Assembly: GCA_938040985.1 (NCBI GenBank)
Contig: CALHZD010000101.1
Coordinates: forward strand, 1-15,712
Direction of reading: 5' to 3'
Length of the DNA stretch: 15,712 bases
Source of the DNA: an uncultured Propionivibrio sp.
GTDB taxonomy: Bacteria; Pseudomonadota; Gammaproteobacteria; Burkholderiales; Rhodocyclaceae
This document shows positions 14,792-15,712 of this stretch, one piece after another. The translations under genes were made by a program, and so were the position numbers. Each line of letters begins with the position of its first letter. The stretch's first letter is position 1. The notes beneath the pieces were generated by a model, which was not told where the DNA came from, ran no database searches, and saw only the letters and a program-made list of their open reading frames with translations.

Positions 14792-15508
14792 TCAACGGTT
14801 TTGGCCGTCGGGTACGAATACGTAACCAAAGCCCCAAACGGTTTGCAGATAGCGCGGATTGGCCGGGTCCGGCTCAATCAGCTTGCGCAGGCGCGACACC
14901 TGGACGTCAATGGTACGGTCAAAAGGCCCTTGCTCCCGCCCGCGTGCGAGTGACATTAGGCGGTCGCGCGAGAGTGATTGCCGCGGATGTTCGAGCAACG
15001 CTTTCAGGACAGCAAATTCACCGGTCGTCAGCGATAGGGTTTCGCCGTTCTTTTTGAGTTCCCGCGTCGCCAGATCGACTTCAACTTCGCCAAAAACAAC
15101 ACGTTTATCCTCTACGGTCGGCGCTCCGGGCACCACGTCGACTCGGCGGCGCAATACCGCCTGAATACGGGCAACAAGCTCCCTGGGGTTGAACGGTTTG
15201 GGCAGATAATCGTCCGCGCCCATTTCCAGCCCGACGATACGGTCGATTTCATCGCCCTTGGCCGTCAGCATGACAATCGCCAGCTGCGGATCATCAGATC
15301 GCAGACGGCGGCAGATCGACAGCCCGTCTTCGCCAGGCAGCATCAGGTCGAGCACAATCAGATCAAAGCGATAACGTGAAATGGCTTTATCCATGGCGGC
15401 GGCGTTCTCTGCCGTACGCACGAAAAAACCCTGTTCGCCGAGATAGCGTTGCAGAAGATCCCTCAAACGTTTGTCGTCATCTACGACGAGAATTTTACGG
15501 TCAGCCAT
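14792..15508 (-). CDS. ompR: OmpR-type response regulator
   Basis: The product is 238 aa from the ATG at 15508, which has AGGAG 6 nt upstream; the longer open frame to 15622 adds non-family sequence. The receiver domain has the acidic pocket D10-D12, phosphoacceptor D54 (VLDLMLP), T82 and K104 (LPKPF). The C-terminal winged-helix DNA-binding domain contains LTTGEFAVLKALLEHPRQSLSRDRLM, the RTIDVQVSRLRKLIE recognition helix and YLQTVWGFGYVF. It is phosphorylated by the downstream EnvZ and controls envelope genes. A possible -10, TATGAT (minus strand, 15557-15562), lies upstream, but no good -35 is visible. Confidence 0.96.
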   Translation of the reverse strand: MADRKILVVDDDKRLRDLLQRYLGEQGFFVRTAENAAAMDKAISRYRFDLIVLDLMLPGEDGLSICRRLRSDDPQLAIVMLTAKGDEIDRIVGLEMGADDYLPKPFNPRELVARIQAVLRRRVDVVPGAPTVEDKRVVFGEVEVDLATRELKKNGETLSLTTGEFAVLKALLEHPRQSLSRDRLMSLARGREQGPFDRTIDVQVSRLRKLIEPDPANPRYLQTVWGFGYVFVPDGQNR

Positions 15509-15631
15509 GCGGAACTCCTGATGAAAGCCTCTGCTTCCAAAAACGAAAGCCGGCAAATCATACCGCAAGCTAACGCTATTCACCGGATAGTGGGCAGGTA
15601 TTCGAAAACGCTCCAAACACACGGAATTAGT

Positions 15632-15712
15632 TTAAGCCTGCGCGCCGGCCTTCCCCACGAAACCTCTCTTGATGCCGTTGCGCTGAGCGGCAGCGCGCCC
15701 CGCTGACTTTCT
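15632..15712 (-). CDS. Possible C-terminal end of a gene cut by the window edge
   Basis: On the minus strand a frame open from the right edge ends in TAA (15632-15634). It reads as 26 residues ending in GFVGKAGAQA, rich in Ala, Gly and Arg/Lys. In gammaproteobacteria tex or greB often lies near ompR-envZ, but this tail is too short to identify. It may be a non-coding stretch. Between 15509 and 15631 I see only the ompR leader. Confidence 0.2.
   Translation of the reverse strand, partial: RKSAGRAAAQRNGIKRGFVGKAGAQA

Noticed and set aside
1..15712. tRNA or rRNA genes, insertion sequence or transposase genes
   Set aside because: No cloverleaf-like GGTTCGAATCC blocks, rRNA signatures or transposase motifs were seen by eye; a tRNAscan run could still find one I missed.

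Overview
The window (about 58% G+C by eye) looks like the chromosome of a betaproteobacterium. The support is an E. coli-like LexA with a CTG-N10-CAG SOS box, an OmpR/EnvZ pair, a long class II ribonucleotide reductase, and a mobile element whose core resembles the Neisseria Correia repeat. I cannot place the genus from sequence alone.

Layout. (1) 2-655: an open frame that starts as serine hydroxymethyltransferase (GlyA) and continues in frame as the C-terminal half of heptosyltransferase II (WaaF). It overlaps the start of fhs (formate-tetrahydrofolate ligase). (2) 2414-4410: three small membrane-protein genes in the same direction (DUF817, DUF4184, YnfA/UPF0060). The DUF4184 start lies inside an 11-bp tandem repeat in which every copy carries an ATG. 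(3) 4427-5754: an MFS transporter with its own promoter and a palindrome over the -35 region. (4) 5768-6096: palindromic repeat units with a Correia-like MITE among them, lying between the converging MFS gene and lexA. (5) lexA (minus) with an SOS box on its promoter, a second repeat cluster, then ackA (minus). (6) a 400-bp divergent spacer, then nrdJ (B12-dependent ribonucleotide reductase, 960 aa, with a duplicated domain). (7) a TRIC-type channel gene (YicG/UPF0126 family), then a third repeat cluster. (8) on the minus strand, ompR-envZ and, after envZ, a small exported protein with a consensus CRP-type site upstream.

Functional threads. Fhs and the GlyA fragment both belong to one-carbon folate metabolism, AckA to acetate/acetyl-phosphate metabolism, NrdJ to oxygen-independent dNTP synthesis, LexA to SOS control, and OmpR/EnvZ to envelope stress. 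Most genes are ordinary housekeeping or conserved membrane genes and show no clear defence or biosynthetic island.

The unusual parts are structural: the glyA-waaF chimera at the left edge, a dispersed family of about 13 palindromic units in three gene-flanking regions, the Correia-like MITE, and the start-codon-bearing tandem repeat.
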